Below are positions 1 to 13,397 of a stretch of 64,000 nt of DNA, one piece after another (the stretch's first letter is position 1; each line of letters begins with the position of its first letter). Location of the stretch: positions 9,917,600 to 9,981,599 of the forward strand of contig JACDQD010000007.1 of assembly GCA_019843655.1 (NCBI GenBank), read 5' to 3'. Under the pieces are notes generated by a model. The model ran no database searches. It was not told the DNA's origin and saw only the letters and a list, made by a program, of their open reading frames with translations. The stretch comes from Lethocerus indicus (lineage: Eukaryota; Arthropoda; Insecta; Hemiptera; Belostomatidae). The position numbers and the translations under genes were made by a program.

Positions 1-2163
1 CTGTGTTTTTAATTCTACCACCATAGCTAAGCACGATAGCTGAGCACAGGTGATATAAACGCCTTTAATAACAAAATTATTATTTTTCTTTACCATCTTC
101 TGTGGTATTGACCTTTTTCCCCGGTAGATACAGGCTGGGAATTGCTCCATGTCGTTGGATCGAATGGAACCCGAATTACAGTTTTGTTTAGCATGCGTGG
201 GTACAAAATCAAAGTTGAATTTGTTTGAGTTTGAGAGTACAAGTTTGAGTTTAACGAGGGTTTTAAGCACAATAAGATTTTCAACGCGATTTGCGCTGAA
301 TGCGGACCCCGTGTTAATTTCCAGTCGTTGCCTACGTCTATTAAATGTCCGCGTTTAATAACAGCGGGTCTTCTGAAATGCAACTCTCGCGAGGCCGCAC
401 GCCGTGAATAATTTATAACGCGGGGATGAGAGAATGCGGTAACTGGCAATTTAATCATACGAGAAGATTAATGAACGGTATCAACAGTGTGGATATGCAA
501 TTTAGGCCCGGGCGGCATAACCCTGAACTTGTTATCCCCACCCCCGCCGACGGGGTACTGCATCCCGGCTGCAGAGAGAGAGAGAGAGAGAGGGATGGAT
601 GGAGGGAGAGAGAATGGTAGAGAGAGGGAGAGAGACAGAGACAGAGAGCCCTTTCCGCATTGCAGTTCCCGCCCACTCAATAACTTCACCGACGGGGCAC
701 ATTCAATTGTCCAACCTTGACCCTAAATTATAAGCTCAGTAAATCGTACTTATATCTCCTAATTAGCCTCTTACTGATGGTATACTGCACTCTTTAGTTA
801 TAATGAAAATTGGCATTCAATTTCGGCCGAAAATTTTCCTCGGTACCTTATCGCAATTTTTCAGCGTTGGGTAATTTACACCTTTTTTGACCTTTTTTAC
901 ACCTTCCTTTGAGACGGGATTTTAGAGAGTAAACATTAAAAGAGATATGTGGTAATTGGGTGACCCAAAGTATAATTTACCACGTAGAAAATTCTCTTAA
1001 TTTCCCAATTTTCCTTTTTTCCTATTTCCTCGCATCAAATTATATTAACAATTTAAATCAATTTATGGTTTAGAGATTTAAACTTGTCGAGGGTTTAATT
1101 TATTATAATATTTTTAATATTCCACTAGGTCCATTGACCTAGTCCATTCTGACCAGTGAACTTCAAAACAGAAGGTTTTCGAAAAACATTCTGGGATCCT
1201 TAGAACATATCTTATCAGTTCTCCTGAGCTGTTACTGGATACAAAAATAAATAAATGTTTAAATGAGTAAATTATTGTTGATTGGATATAAATAAATTGT
1301 CGTTTCATCTCTCCGTTAATTTGCACGCCGCCTTTTATCAACGTCCAAATATAGAAATGTGATTACTCACCTTTAATGGCATGTAATTAAACGTTAGAAT
1401 TCAATTAACCGTTTCGATTAATAATGTCGGTCCAGGCGATAAGATACGATGCGGTGGGGGCAAAAAAAGTGACCGGATATTATTTGCCGACTAATGGGCG
1501 GGACGTGTTCTTCAGTCGGCATTAAAGACATAATAAGCATTATCGCTAATGCGGCAGAACCTCCTTAACCTTTAGTTGTCCGCATTTCTCGAGAGAGCGA
1601 TATTAACGTCCCCAGGGAATAAATCTCACCGATCGGCTCGTCGAAAAATAATTAACGCGATAAAAAGGGCCGCAATTAATTAATTAAAGCGATAACAGTG
1701 GAGGAGATCTACTTTAATTGTTTCGTACAATGAAGTAGCCTACTCCTTCATACTCGACGCTGATTAATTTGGATATATCCTACTGACATATCATAGCGGG
1801 GGATGAGGACATTTTCCTTATAAAAGTATAATAGTTTACCCTTTCAAATGTTCATTTAAAATGTAAAATAAACGTCTGAATGTATGTATATCCTTTGAAC
1901 CAAAAAACCAAAACCAAAAACGGAATGCAATAGTTTGTGCGCTTATGTAACAAGAAAACGTAATACATATTTTTCAATAAAATTTTTTGGAAGATAAGTC
2001 TCTTCATCATACAAAAGATACGATTCCGTTAAACAATTGTACCTCTATCTGTACATCTTCACCGTGCGTATTTTCCGTATCTAATGATTCCTCTGTAAAA
2101 TATTAATTAAGTATAAAAAGGATAAACGCCCGAATTTATTTATTTCACAGACTTTATTTTCAG
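1..2163. other. Non-coding sequence upstream of the reductase gene
   Basis: No open frame here has recognisable protein similarity. The stretch is AT-rich, with a GA-rich low-complexity tract near 572-649 and many TAAT/ATTA words. A splice acceptor (tattttcag) ends at 2163, directly before the exon that carries the reductase start codon. A 5' untranslated exon and the promoter of that gene therefore probably lie in or left of this stretch. I could not identify the promoter or the first exon. Confidence 0.5.
572..649. repeat. Imperfect GA microsatellite
   Basis: A run of GA dinucleotides is interrupted by GGAT and GGAG units. The open frames across it encode only alternating Arg/Glu on one strand or Leu/Ser on the other and are not genes. 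Confidence 0.9.
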
Positions 2164-2182
2164 GCCGACAGAAGAGGAGAAG

Positions 2183-5100
2183 ATGACAATGGAAAGCGAA
2201 GTGGCGGAGTTCTACGCCGGTAGAAGCCTGTTCGTGACCGGCGGAACCGGGTTCATGGGAAAAGTGCTACTGGAAAAGCTTCTGTACAACTGCCCCGACA
2301 TTAGGAGAATATACCTGCTGATGCGCCCCAAAAGGGGAAAGTCGATCGAACAGAGAATACAGGACATGACCAAACTACCGGTACACTTTTATGTCGAAAA
2401 CAACCGATAGCAATCGTCCAGTTTAATAATCCCAACTACGATTCGTTGGCTTTAATTCGCTTGTATATTTTATTATCAAATGTTTTCAGGATACGCACAA
2501 TTTATTTCAGTAAAAATATTGACTTTATAATTATTTTTTATTGCAGCACATTGTACCAAAATTTTCATGGTCTGGTAAAACGCCGGGTTTCATTTGCGGG
2601 ATGAGAAGACCTACACTTAAAAAAATTAACGTTCTAAATTTAAAATTCAGCACTCAATATCATATAACATTTTATTTTCAATTATGTACCAATAATCCTG
2701 ATGTTTACTAAACGATATAATATCTGAAGAACATCATTCATAATTACCAACACAAATCCGATTTAATTATTTTTGTTTCGTACTCATTTTTGCATTTGAT
2801 ATAAGATATGAGATGCTTCGAATATTTTAAAATTAGTTTAGAATACCTGTTTTGTGGCCTGCGAGGGGTTGGAATACCGTAGATTTCGTGTGTTTCTGTC
2901 TCCTCTCGCTGGTTTGATCTTTTGCTAGACCGGTTTCGGCTGCTCGCCATCTTCAGTCGCGGTGTTAGTCACTTTTGGCACTTTGGATGTTTTTTGGACA
3001 TCCTCATTGCACTGTCGCTGTCACTTGTACTGCCGATTTAGTTAATCGGCTCAAAGCTTTGTCGGAATCGGTCAAATATATATTTGATCATACAACTGGC
3101 CACAACTATTAGATTCTCTAGCGCCCCCTCAGTGTGGTGCGCAGAAGTGTACTCAACTAATGTTCGTTGAGTGTACTTGCACCAATAAACTAGCTAGGAG
3201 CGCTAGTTTAGATCTAATAATTTTTATTTAAATAGAAAGAAAAACTTTCTTAGACAAATAAAAACTTAATATTGTTAGATAAAAATGAAAAGGTAATTTA
3301 GAAAAAAATGTGCCCAATCCCAGTACAAGTGACAGTGACAGTGGAGTGACGATGCGTAAAAAACATCCAAAGTGCCAAAAGTAACTAACACCGCTACTGA
3401 AGATGGCGAGCAGCCAAAACCGGTGTAGCCAAAGACCAAACCAGCGAGAGGGGACAGAAACACAGGAAATATATGGTATTTAAAATTACTTAAAGAAAAT
3501 GGCAGTATGCAGGTCTATGCAATAGCTTCTGAAAAACTACTTGACTGCCAAAAGAATTTCCATTATTCCTTGCAAACGACCCGGGTGATCTTAACCCTAA
3601 TTGTCCGGCAATTGAATTCATATCAACGATACTAAATAATTAATTAAAATAACTTTTCGTGTTTCTTTTGTTTCGGCAATTCGCCCGCCGAAACCTTTGA
3701 TCACTGTGGCCAAATTTGTTAACATGATCGTGCTCTTTAAATTAATTGAGTTTTGATAAGGACAAAAATATGACAGGCCAATTAAAATTTATTCATACTG
3801 TTAACTGTCTATTGAGACGTCTCATATTGCCTGTTGGCACTATAAGAATATTGAATACTCAATTCAACAAACACGAAATATGCAGAGTCACGATAATTTC
3901 GTTTAGTGAGTATTCCCGACGCGAATGTATATTTACTACATTATAAATGATTATTTATTTCGGACCGATACAATGTTCTTTTAATGGATATGACAAAGCA
4001 ATTTTTTATCACCGTGTTTCAGAATTGTGAAAGCTTGGTGGGAGCGATTAAGGAAAAAATGGGTCCTTTAATTGCCCACTTCTGCTTGAAAATAGACCGG
4101 TCTAAATGCTAATCTGAAGAATGTGTTTCGTTGATTACGTTTATCGGGCGGCAGTGAAAATTTTCCTGCCACTTGATTTATACTTGTTACGGCCACCAAC
4201 AATTAACTGGCACGCGGCTTCCAACGCGTTGTATAAAAAATGCCATTAGTCATGCCAGATTGTTAATGCCTTTTAAAGACAATTTCAAGCAAATATAATA
4301 TTATACAAAAATTTAAGTGATGTGAGAAATTAAACAGTTTTGGCCCGGTTAAATAGGCGTAATATATTTAAAAATAATTTGAAAAGAAAACAATCCGTAC
4401 ACGGAGCCTACTAGCACCGCGTTCAGATATACATGACAGTTGCCTTGAGTAACATATCTGCATTCTTTTTCCAAATTTGGCTTCCATTAGGGCTCCATTA
4501 GGTGACCTTATAATAAATGTCATTACTCTATAGCATTTTGGGTGTTAGCAGGGGGGACTTGCGACATTAAGTGCCAATAAACAATTTTTTTTTATAATCA
4601 ATCTTAGACCGGTATTTAACCGATTTATCGTGTCAAACGGGTATCAAGAAAAATTTTGGAACTCAAATTCCGAACGAGACTTGAAATTTTGGGGCGGGTG
4701 TTATGACACGCCGAATGATGGGTGTCGGTATCTCTGTTTAGATGTTCTGCCGTATCAGGGACGAGTGCCCGGAGCGGCTGGACAAGCTGGTGCCCGTTTT
4801 CGGGGACGTTTCGCTGGAGGAGCTCGGCCTCCAGGTGCCGGACAGGTGCCGGATCGTCGACGAAGTGAGCGTGGTCGTCCACGGCGCGGCCACGCTCAGG
4901 CTCGAGGCCAAGATATCGGACGCCGTCAAGATGAACACGGAGGGAACCCTCGAAGTGATGAACTTCTGCAAGGAGATCAAGAATATCAAGGCGAGTCACA
5001 CAGCGCTATGAACAAATAAACCCGCCATTTATGAATATGCGAGAAAAATGTTTAAGGTTTTTATTAATTCCTCGTAATTTAAATTCGGATCTGGATCTGG

Positions 5101-5963
5101 CCCAGGTGGTGATTCACATCTCAACCGCTTTCTGTCACGTCGACCAACTGGTGATGGAGGAAAAAGTGTACGACTGTAAGACTAGGCCACAAGATGTCAT
5201 CGACCTCTGCAAGTGGATGGACAACAGCGCCCTCGACGTTGTCACACCCAGGTACCGCTCGTGACTACATTCCAGTTATATTCTACAGAAGTCGATGAAT
5301 ATTTACAGAAAATAATAATCTTAAAATTGCGTTTAAAACCAACAGGTTCAATATTTTCACAGATACAGTCGATAATAAAGTGCGGATTATCTGTTATTCG
5401 TTAGATCACACAAATTACAAGAATAGAAAAAGAACACCAAGTAGAAGTATACACATTTTGATTCCTTCATATTGTTTATGCATATTTATATATCCATGTA
5501 TTCACTGACAATATAATTAATGCATAACGTACATTATATTATAATAATTGATATAACGTTATAATTACTTTACTGTCTATATTACACCGTGGAAAAAATA
5601 AGAATATAAAAATTATGATCTTTTCACGCACTTTTTAACTCACGGCTGAATAGTTTTATTTCTTATACAATTTTAGGGCGCTGATGCTAACCAGCAGTAC
5701 ACCTTTTCGGAATGGATTATCGCATTTACAGTTTACAGGAGAAAGATAATTTTAAGAACCCAGATTAGCCACTTACCTCAAATGTTTTAAATAATCATTT
5801 ATGTCCAGAAAACTTTTGTATATATACAGCACAATAATGCAGTAATAAACGGCATATAAGATCAAATAAGTGATTAAGTATCAATCATTCGGAATCTGAT
5901 TTTCTTGAGTTATATTAATTTGAACGGGTAGCAATGTTAGTGTGTTATATAATATATATTAGC

Positions 5964-6018
<55 letters not shown>

Positions 6019-7053
6019 CGTTTTATATATTAGCTGTCAAGCTGGAAATATTTTATTTTAATTTTGAAAAAATCCTAACATATTACTTACGCTTGTTTGG
6101 CAGTTTGATATCACCCCATCCGAATTCATACACCTACTCAAAGAGATTGGCCGAAACCGTAGTCAGCGATTTCTTCCCAGAACTGCCTGTAGTCATCGTC
6201 AGGCCTTCTATCGGTAAGAAATATAAAAAATACGGTATGGAAATACTTTTCTCTATGGAAAATAATAGAATAGACTCCTATGAACAGTACCTAGTAACAG
6301 AATAAAGCGTTGGTTAGGATGGCTCTTGGGAATTTCGTGTTTCGTTAAATGATTTGTTATAGTTACTCCCAGCATCCGGGAGCCGGTGGAAGGCTGGGTG
6401 GACAACCTTAACGGTCCGACCGGTCTTCTTGTGGGCGGCGGGAAAGGGGTCATCAGGAGTATGCACTGCAACCCGGACTACCTTGCCGAGCTCATACCGG
6501 TCGACATGGCCATCAGCGCCATCATGGTCATCGGCTCCAAGATCGGAACGACCAAGGAAAAGTGAGTACGATTTGTTTTCAAATTATTGTTACTTACTTA
6601 TGGAGGATGTCATAACATATGTCAAACAAATGACAAACATAAGCCAGAATACCGTAGATTTCGTGTGTTTCTGTCTCCTCTCGCAGATTTGGTCTTTTGC
6701 TAAACCGGTTCCGGCTGCTCGCCATCTTCAGTAGCGGTGTTAGTCACTTATGGCACTTTGGATGTTTTTCGAGCATCCTCACTGCACTGTCACTGTCACT
6801 TTTACTGTGGTGGTTGTCTGTTTGCCGTGTGTATATATACGTGACTTGTTATTGTGTATTGGGGGGGTTTTGTTTGTGTTCTTTATGTTCGGGGGGGGGT
6901 GTGTGGGATTTTTGTTAATGGGCTTAAGTCTATGTCTGTGTGTATGGGCGTCCTGAGGTCCTTTACTAGGATTAGCGGGGCGTATATACCGTTACTTTGG
7001 GAATTTATCTTTTCATTTATAATGTTGTTTTGTTTGTGTTTGAAAATATTTGT

Positions 7054-7109
<56 letters not shown>

Positions 7110-10100
7110 CCAACAAGTATTCACAAGAAATTCTTTCCTGTACTTTTCAAATAAACAAAGTTTCTTCCTTTGTTTCTCAACTTAGGATTATACGTTAACA
7201 ACATAAGTCTATTGTTTTTTTTCACATGTATATGAGATCAGGTACTTACCCGTCTTTAGAGTTTTAGAGCAAGTCCCTAATCCCGCGGTGTAAACAAAAA
7301 TTCCATTTTCCCCAGATATTGCGATAGTGCAAATCCCGGTGGTGGGGACTTTTTTTTATTTACCAGAGGAAATCGTCTGGGACCGAATGACAGTGAACTT
7401 CGACTCGGTCAAGCACTCGAGATAAGGCGCAGCGCGCTCTTATCCGAATTATAAGAATTGGTAGTGCATCGATTGTGAATGAAATCGACTGCACTTTTGA
7501 AATAAGCTTTTGTTCTCTCTCTTTTGGGCACTCTTTCCGACTTTTCCGTGCACTCGCGCCGTTGCCCTTCCAGTGCTGTTGTTATTATCTGATGCGTGCG
7601 GACATTATCGAAATCGTACAATAGCCCCAATGTCATTGTCAACTGATAATGAGAAAGATGGAGGAGACCGGGGTAATTCAAGATCGTTAATGTCAATTGT
7701 CGCAAAATGTACTCCCGAAATGGGAAATTAATTAGTTTAAAATACCTGTTTTGTGATCTGTGAGGGGTTGGAATACCGTAGATTTCGTTGGATACACTTG
7801 CGCCGAAATTCAGTGCCTCCTGAAGGTGGTTTGGAAATATACTTAACTGAAGTTCGTTGGGTGCACTTACACCGATTCACTAGATTACTAAAAATAAACT
7901 TTTTTCAATACATTTTGGATCAACAGGGAAACTTTTGTGATCGTAAATACACAATTCAAGATAGGTTTCCTGTCCTGGTTAAATCTGAACCAAGTCCGTA
8001 AAAATTTATTACGGATGTTGTAAATGTATTTTCAGGTTCAAAGAGGTGCCCGTATACAACCTGACGCAGAGCAAAACGAACGTTATCTCTTGGGGCCGCA
8101 TACTCGAAATAGGCAAGGCGGCCATGTACAAGTACCCGAGCCAAATCATGCTCTGGTACCCCAACGGGTACTCGAGGAAGAACAAGTTCGTCCACGACTT
8201 CTACGTACTTTTCACCCACTGGATACCGGCGTTCATCATCGATTTCCTCATGATCATATTCGGTCAAAAGCCATTGTAAGTAACCTGCCCGTTCGGCCTA
8301 CAGAAGTCAATCTTATGCCAGAGGCATTAATTGGAACTAATTTTATATCTATTATTTAAGATATAATTAAGAGATTCGCTCTGCCACTGCAGCAATTGAG
8401 GAGGACGATTACATACATAAAACCGTGTAACCGTTGCAGGAATGCAATATATGCAGGACATCCTGAAAAATAAATGTCCACACACAATCGTATTGGGCTA
8501 TAGTGTCTAATAGAGGTAAATGGTCCATTACACGTGACATATTATTCCATATTATTGTGACAAACCCTCTTGAAAACGTCTGTAAACATGAATGTAAACA
8601 TAACTGTTTCATAAACCGTTCAACACTAAAGCAATATCGGCATATTCAACATTAGAATATGTACGCGGTATATTGTGACGCCTGTAAGTAACGAATTTGT
8701 TTCAATAATATCCCGTGTATGGATTACACTCATTTACCTTTATTGGACTTTATTTAGATGTTCTACAAAACGAAGAAAAACCGAGCAAATATTCAAAGAA
8801 ATTTCCCCCCTATATGTTTAATATCCTATCCCTAATCATGTCATTTAATATTGGCACACCATGTACTAATATGGTGCAATCCACCGTGTGGCGAGTACAG
8901 CAATGGCAGCGCTTCTAATTTCAGCACATCATTGTCACACTGACCCCTAGATGTCACTCACGGGTTACGCAAAAATTGTGTAACAGGTTACAGAACTTAC
9001 ACATCACAATCGTCCCAGACAAGATCTATTACATTATCGTTATCGTCGGTTTTTTCTCTTCAACATCTCAGAGCGCGACGTCACAAATTCTGAATGCATT
9101 AATATTGCTTTTAATCAGTCCAAAATGGATCCATATTCAAAATAAAATGGACGGAGAGTTTGAGATGCCACTATTTTTGGACTATGCCTACATAATAGGG
9201 GATAAATTCTATCTAGAGCTAGAAGAACGGCCTCATAAGTGAAATATTTATTGTTTGCAGCATGGTGAGAATACAGCGTCGCATACAGGACGGTCTCAAT
9301 GTACTTCAGTACTTCACCACCCGCCAATGGTCATTCAAAAACGACAAGCTGCTCGCCCTCAGGGCCGAGCTGAACGAAAAGGACAAGGACATGTTCAACC
9401 TGCAGTTCGAAGACATCGACCCCCAGGAGTACGTCACCTGCTGCATACTGGGCGCCAGGAAGTACATACTGAAGGAGGACCCCTCCACCATACCCAGGAG
9501 CCGCAAGATACTCAAAATGTAAAATGACAACATGTCATATTTTCATTTTATTCCGTAACGTGCAACGAACGTGCAAACGCGTTATTGAAATATTGACGGG
9601 TTGATCGATGGGTGATCGATGATTATTACAATGTCCGATCGTTAAATAGACGGGAGATATTTTAAAACCGACCGTTGTCAAAATTGTCTTTGCCTTACAG
9701 GCACAAACCCACTCGATTTCAGTTTGGAATATTAGGCCTACAAAAAAATCGTTATCGGCGGTCTCCAGATTTTAAGAGGATCTCTCTGTTATTAAACATT
9801 CTCTGTCCTTTCAGATCCGAACTTGTAGACACACAATGAAGGTCGCCCAACGAACTAAGCTACTCGACGGCAATTCTTTATCGCGAGCTAATTTAATTAA
9901 TTTAAATGAATTTTATAAAAATTATTTTCATCGAAGGCGCAATTTTGATTGGAACAGCATCTTCCATCTTTAGCCGCTAGTAGTTTTTTCTAACATCAAC
10001 AAAAAATGATCTGTTTACTTCTTGCGGCTAATGGTCATCCTTCCATTTTTTCCAGATTTTGGCTATTGGACAAACTGGCTACAGTGTTCTGGTGCTATAT

Positions 10101-10203
10101 GCTCTTCTGGTTCGTCACCAGCATTTCGTCGGTCACACAAGAATTTTCAGAGAGCATCATGGACGCCATCAAGGCTCTGCCTCTCGTGCGCACCGTTTCA
10201 TGA
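2183..10203 (+). CDS. Fatty acyl-CoA reductase (FAR), eight exons, complete
   Basis: NADPH-dependent reduction of fatty acyl-CoA to fatty alcohol, normally at the ER or peroxisome membrane, feeding wax, cuticular lipid or pheromone synthesis. Exons: 2183-2380, 4742-4990, 5106-5251, 6104-6213, 6363-6561, 8036-8275, 9261-9518, 10056-10203. All phases join to give 515 residues, a normal length for the family. The Rossmann dinucleotide motif TGGTGFMG is at residues 19-26 and the catalytic YxxxK (YTYSK) at 207-211. The C-terminal FAR_C/sterile domain occupies roughly residues 340-460, and a hydrophobic segment near 485-500 is a likely membrane anchor. The start is the first ATG after an acceptor; a second in-frame ATG lies two codons later. 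Intron 2 has a GC donor. Substrate chain length cannot be read from the sequence. Confidence 0.93.
2836..3476. mobile_element. Foldback (inverted-repeat) element in reductase intron 1
   Basis: The segment at about 2870-3030 (ataccgtagatttcgtgtg ... cactgtcgctgtcacttgtac) returns as its reverse complement at about 3318-3475, giving arms of roughly 150 bp around a ~290 bp centre. The centre contains TTAGTTAATCGGCT and a TTCGTTGAGTGTACTTGCACC segment that recurs elsewhere in the window. No transposase or reverse transcriptase frame is present, so this is a non-autonomous element or the decayed remains of two opposed copies. Related fragments lie at 6645-6815, 7735-7890, 19017-19099, 23057-23280 and 29384-29576. 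Confidence 0.8.
5967..6015. repeat. (TA)n microsatellite
   Basis: Pure TA dinucleotide run in reductase intron 3, just upstream of exon 4. It yields a spurious Tyr/Ile-repeat open frame. Confidence 0.95.
6645..6815. mobile_element. Single arm of the foldback repeat family
   Basis: Starts with gaataccgtagatttcgtg and runs to the TCACTGTCACTTTTACTG segment, closely matching the left arm of the element at 2836-3476. No inverted partner is found nearby, so this copy is half an element or has lost its other arm. It lies in reductase intron 5. Confidence 0.75.
7055..7109. repeat. (TA)n microsatellite
   Basis: Nearly pure TA run in reductase intron 5. Confidence 0.95.
7735..7890. mobile_element. 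Internally deleted copy of the foldback repeat family
   Basis: The left end (agtttaaaatacctgttttg, then ggttggaataccgtagattt) matches the left flank of the 2836 element. It then jumps to the TTCGTTGGGTGCACTTACACC segment found in that element's centre. It therefore looks like an internal-deletion derivative. It lies in reductase intron 5. Confidence 0.65.
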
Positions 10204-11617
10204 AAACGGTCCCGACCCATTTCGGCTCATGGCAGACAGATTTTCCGACCTTCTAAACACCACTAAAATGATACTTACAATAATACTTAAGTATTGAGAA
10301 TAATACTTAAGAATAAATAAACAGATTGAACGGTACGTCGAATTGCCAGCAACTCGCAGGGGGGTTCATGCTTGATCTAACCGCCTTAATAACTAATATC
10401 GAAGTGATATTGGATCGAATGAGTAGTTGGAGTTGTTAGCCACAATCGGACATCACCCCCCCACCTTCCACCATCCCAAGCTGTAAAACCATTATCTCTC
10501 GTCTCAAAAACACTTGGTATCTCTCAAGGCAGGTTAATCCCTGTATTTTCGTGCCACCGAACAATCGACGATTCGTTATTTCAATTGTGTTATTATTCGG
10601 CAGTTTTTAAAGATTTATATCTTCCGCGGCACTTCAGCCAGCGATTCGAGTGACACGGCGCTCTTTCGGTTAGCGTCAACGGTTTATCTTGTTTTGAAAA
10701 TAATTTTCCGTGTTAATATTTAAATTTAGTAGATAACAATCTTAATACAATTATACGAATTGCTATTATTTCGTTTGTCTTTTCATAGAGGCCGTCCGAA
10801 AAGGAGGACCCTTTTTAAGATATGTATAATACACAACTGTATATAGGTTATTCCACATTATTACGGAAATATACTCCGTTGAAGTAATATTAGAAATAAA
10901 AATATGCTCGTACATAAATAAAATGTTTTATTATCCTTCGTTGTTACACTTTGTTCTCATACCTTTCCAATTAATTGGGATCACAGCACAGGAGAACGTT
11001 CCTACACAGCAGTGCAATACAACAGATCATTAGCTTCTTTAAGCCTAGCTAGTGTTCGCAGGCGAAATTACCTGACTACTTATCGCGTGGGGGAAAATGT
11101 GTGATCAAAAATTATAATGGAAAGACATATTCTTAGTTGTTATAAAAATTAATATTGTAGAAAAAAGTATCCTGAAAGTTATAGAATTTGGGATGAAGCC
11201 GAATATTGTTTGTTTACAAATAAATAGAATTAGATTTCGCCGACGGAGATCCCAGCAGAATTTGTCTCTCTGTGACAAATTTGTCGAGGGATTTTCTGTA
11301 AATACCTACATAACTTGACAAAATGACGCGACAAAACAAGGCATAAATTAAAACGGAGGAGTGAACGACGATCAGATCGAAACTCGGTAATAGGACGGGT
11401 AACGCGACTCTGGAGGTAACCAAGGAAAACAAAGGTTACACAGTAACCAGGATTTCCGCGCGGAAGGTCGAAGGCTGATTTTACATTTTAAACTAATAGA
11501 TGTTTTATGATATAAAAAAGTGCTAAATATTAGCAAAATCGAGTATATTGGAAGTCGAGGCGGCCACGGCGGGAACTCCATGAAAGTGGATGGATGAGGG
11601 GGGAGCAGCGTCAGCAA
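10204..11617. other. Intergenic region between convergent genes, with candidate polyadenylation signals
   Basis: The reductase stop is at 10201-10203. AATAAA hexamers on the plus strand follow at 10312-10317, 10895-10900 and 10917-10922. The minus-strand transporter ends at 11618; a minus-strand AATAAA (TTTATT at 10927-10932) overlaps the same zone, so the two convergent transcripts could end very close together. Which hexamer is used cannot be told from sequence. No further gene is recognised. Confidence 0.45.
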
Positions 11618-13365
11618 TCAGCCCAGGGAGAAGCCCTCGGTCTGGAAGGTCACCACGATCTGATTGAGACTGCAATAGGTGCCGGCGAAGAAGCCGATGA
11701 CGGCTACGCAGAGTGTCAGCCCGTCGAGGGCCAGCCTGAACCAGTGGCCGCGAGTCTTCAGGGGGCTGTCCTCGGGGGGGCCGCACCTCATCGCTATGTC
11801 GCACAGAGCGGGGAACACCAGAGCCAGCGCTGTACTGCTCACCGCCCCTATCAGCGAGATGAACAGCCCGAGCTTCGGAATAATTGCAGCCAGCAACACT
11901 GTACAACAACAACAACAACAACAAAGAAAATCAGTTAACAGGTTAGGTTAGGTTACTCCCAGCGGATCTACTGCTCCAGACAGTCCGCTTATTCTGTGAA
12001 CCTTTGTCGCGAATCATTCACGGCATTCATACGCGTTATATACTATTACTCACTTGTGAAAGTGACAAGGGCTGTTCTCAAGAGATATTCCCAGCGTAGC
12101 GGGTTCTTGAACGGGCCGTACTTGCTGGAGATGTCCTTCCAGATGAGGTCGGCCGCCACGTAGAACTGGAGAGCGTACGAGAACAGAATACCCACAGAGA
12201 GTATCACCTGTACCGAATCCGAAAACCTGTTGGCCAAATCGCAATTTCAGTAGTAGAACAATTGGAGCAATCGCGATATTGCACAACAACATATTACTTA
12301 AAGCATGAAGGTCACCACGATTGGCCGCTAACCGAACTCGAATCAGTAACTTGAAGATATGACACGTCTATCCTAAACATTAAGTTTACATTAAGTAAAC
12401 ATTAAATTTCGCGACTGTTATAGTTTGTGACTAAACCGATATCTAAATGCCAGTCTTTGCGACAATTATACGTAAAAATTAGTTGTTATATACAACTTCT
12501 TTGTTGACTTACGGCTGGTTGGGCGGCAGGTTGAGTGAGAGACTGCCTTGGACGTCATCGCCGAACTTGAGAAACCCGATGAACCCGATAACGATTAGGA
12601 GCGTGGTCACAATCGATAGCCCTATGTTGAGAACACCCAGAGGCGTAGAGAAAAGCCGCTTGTTCTTCATCTCGTTTTGTAGAGGCAGGGTCTGTTGACG
12701 CAGTAGAAAAGTATAATTAAGGTACAGTGAAAGTGGCATCTGCAGTTCCTCGAGGAAATATATTTGTTTTCATATAATTTCTGTATGCATTTTTAAAATG
12801 AGCTATAGCCCAAAAATATCATCGTCCTAATAAATATTAATTGAAAGTACCTCGTAATTACAACCACGAGAAATAAAACTAACTCCACAATCTATAGCAA
12901 GAAAGGAGAACGAGTTTTAATTTACACGTGTTCAAATATTACAGAAGCAGCTTTATGTAATGTCCTAATACAGCAACCAGGTACAATTCATTGTGCAAAG
13001 CCCATAATTCAGTCCAGAATTGAATTAGCTTAACAATCTCCGGCGATGAAAAATACCATACTTTTTCTCTTCAATTTCAGTTATTATTCGCGAATTCGAA
13101 CGCTCCTGTTTATTCAGTAAAATGCTCCGCGTTTCACAATAGGCCCGGGTTAAAGAGTCCTAATCTAAGTGGGATTTAATTTGCACAGTAGATTTATGGG
13201 ATCGAAACAATTGGCGGCATGCCCCGTGTAATATGAGACAATAATATGACAGAGACAAACTGTATGAACCCAGTAAAACTTTACTGGGGTTATTCAAAAA
13301 CTGTATTCAGGAAATGCACCGAGCCACAGCCGATTGTCCTCAACGAATAAACAACAAGGGGCATT

Positions 13366-13397
<32 letters not shown>

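Noticed and set aside
5934..6305. 123-codon open frame through the TA microsatellite
   Set aside because: Mostly Tyr/Ile from TA repeats; its last part only overlaps reductase exon 4, which is better explained by splicing.
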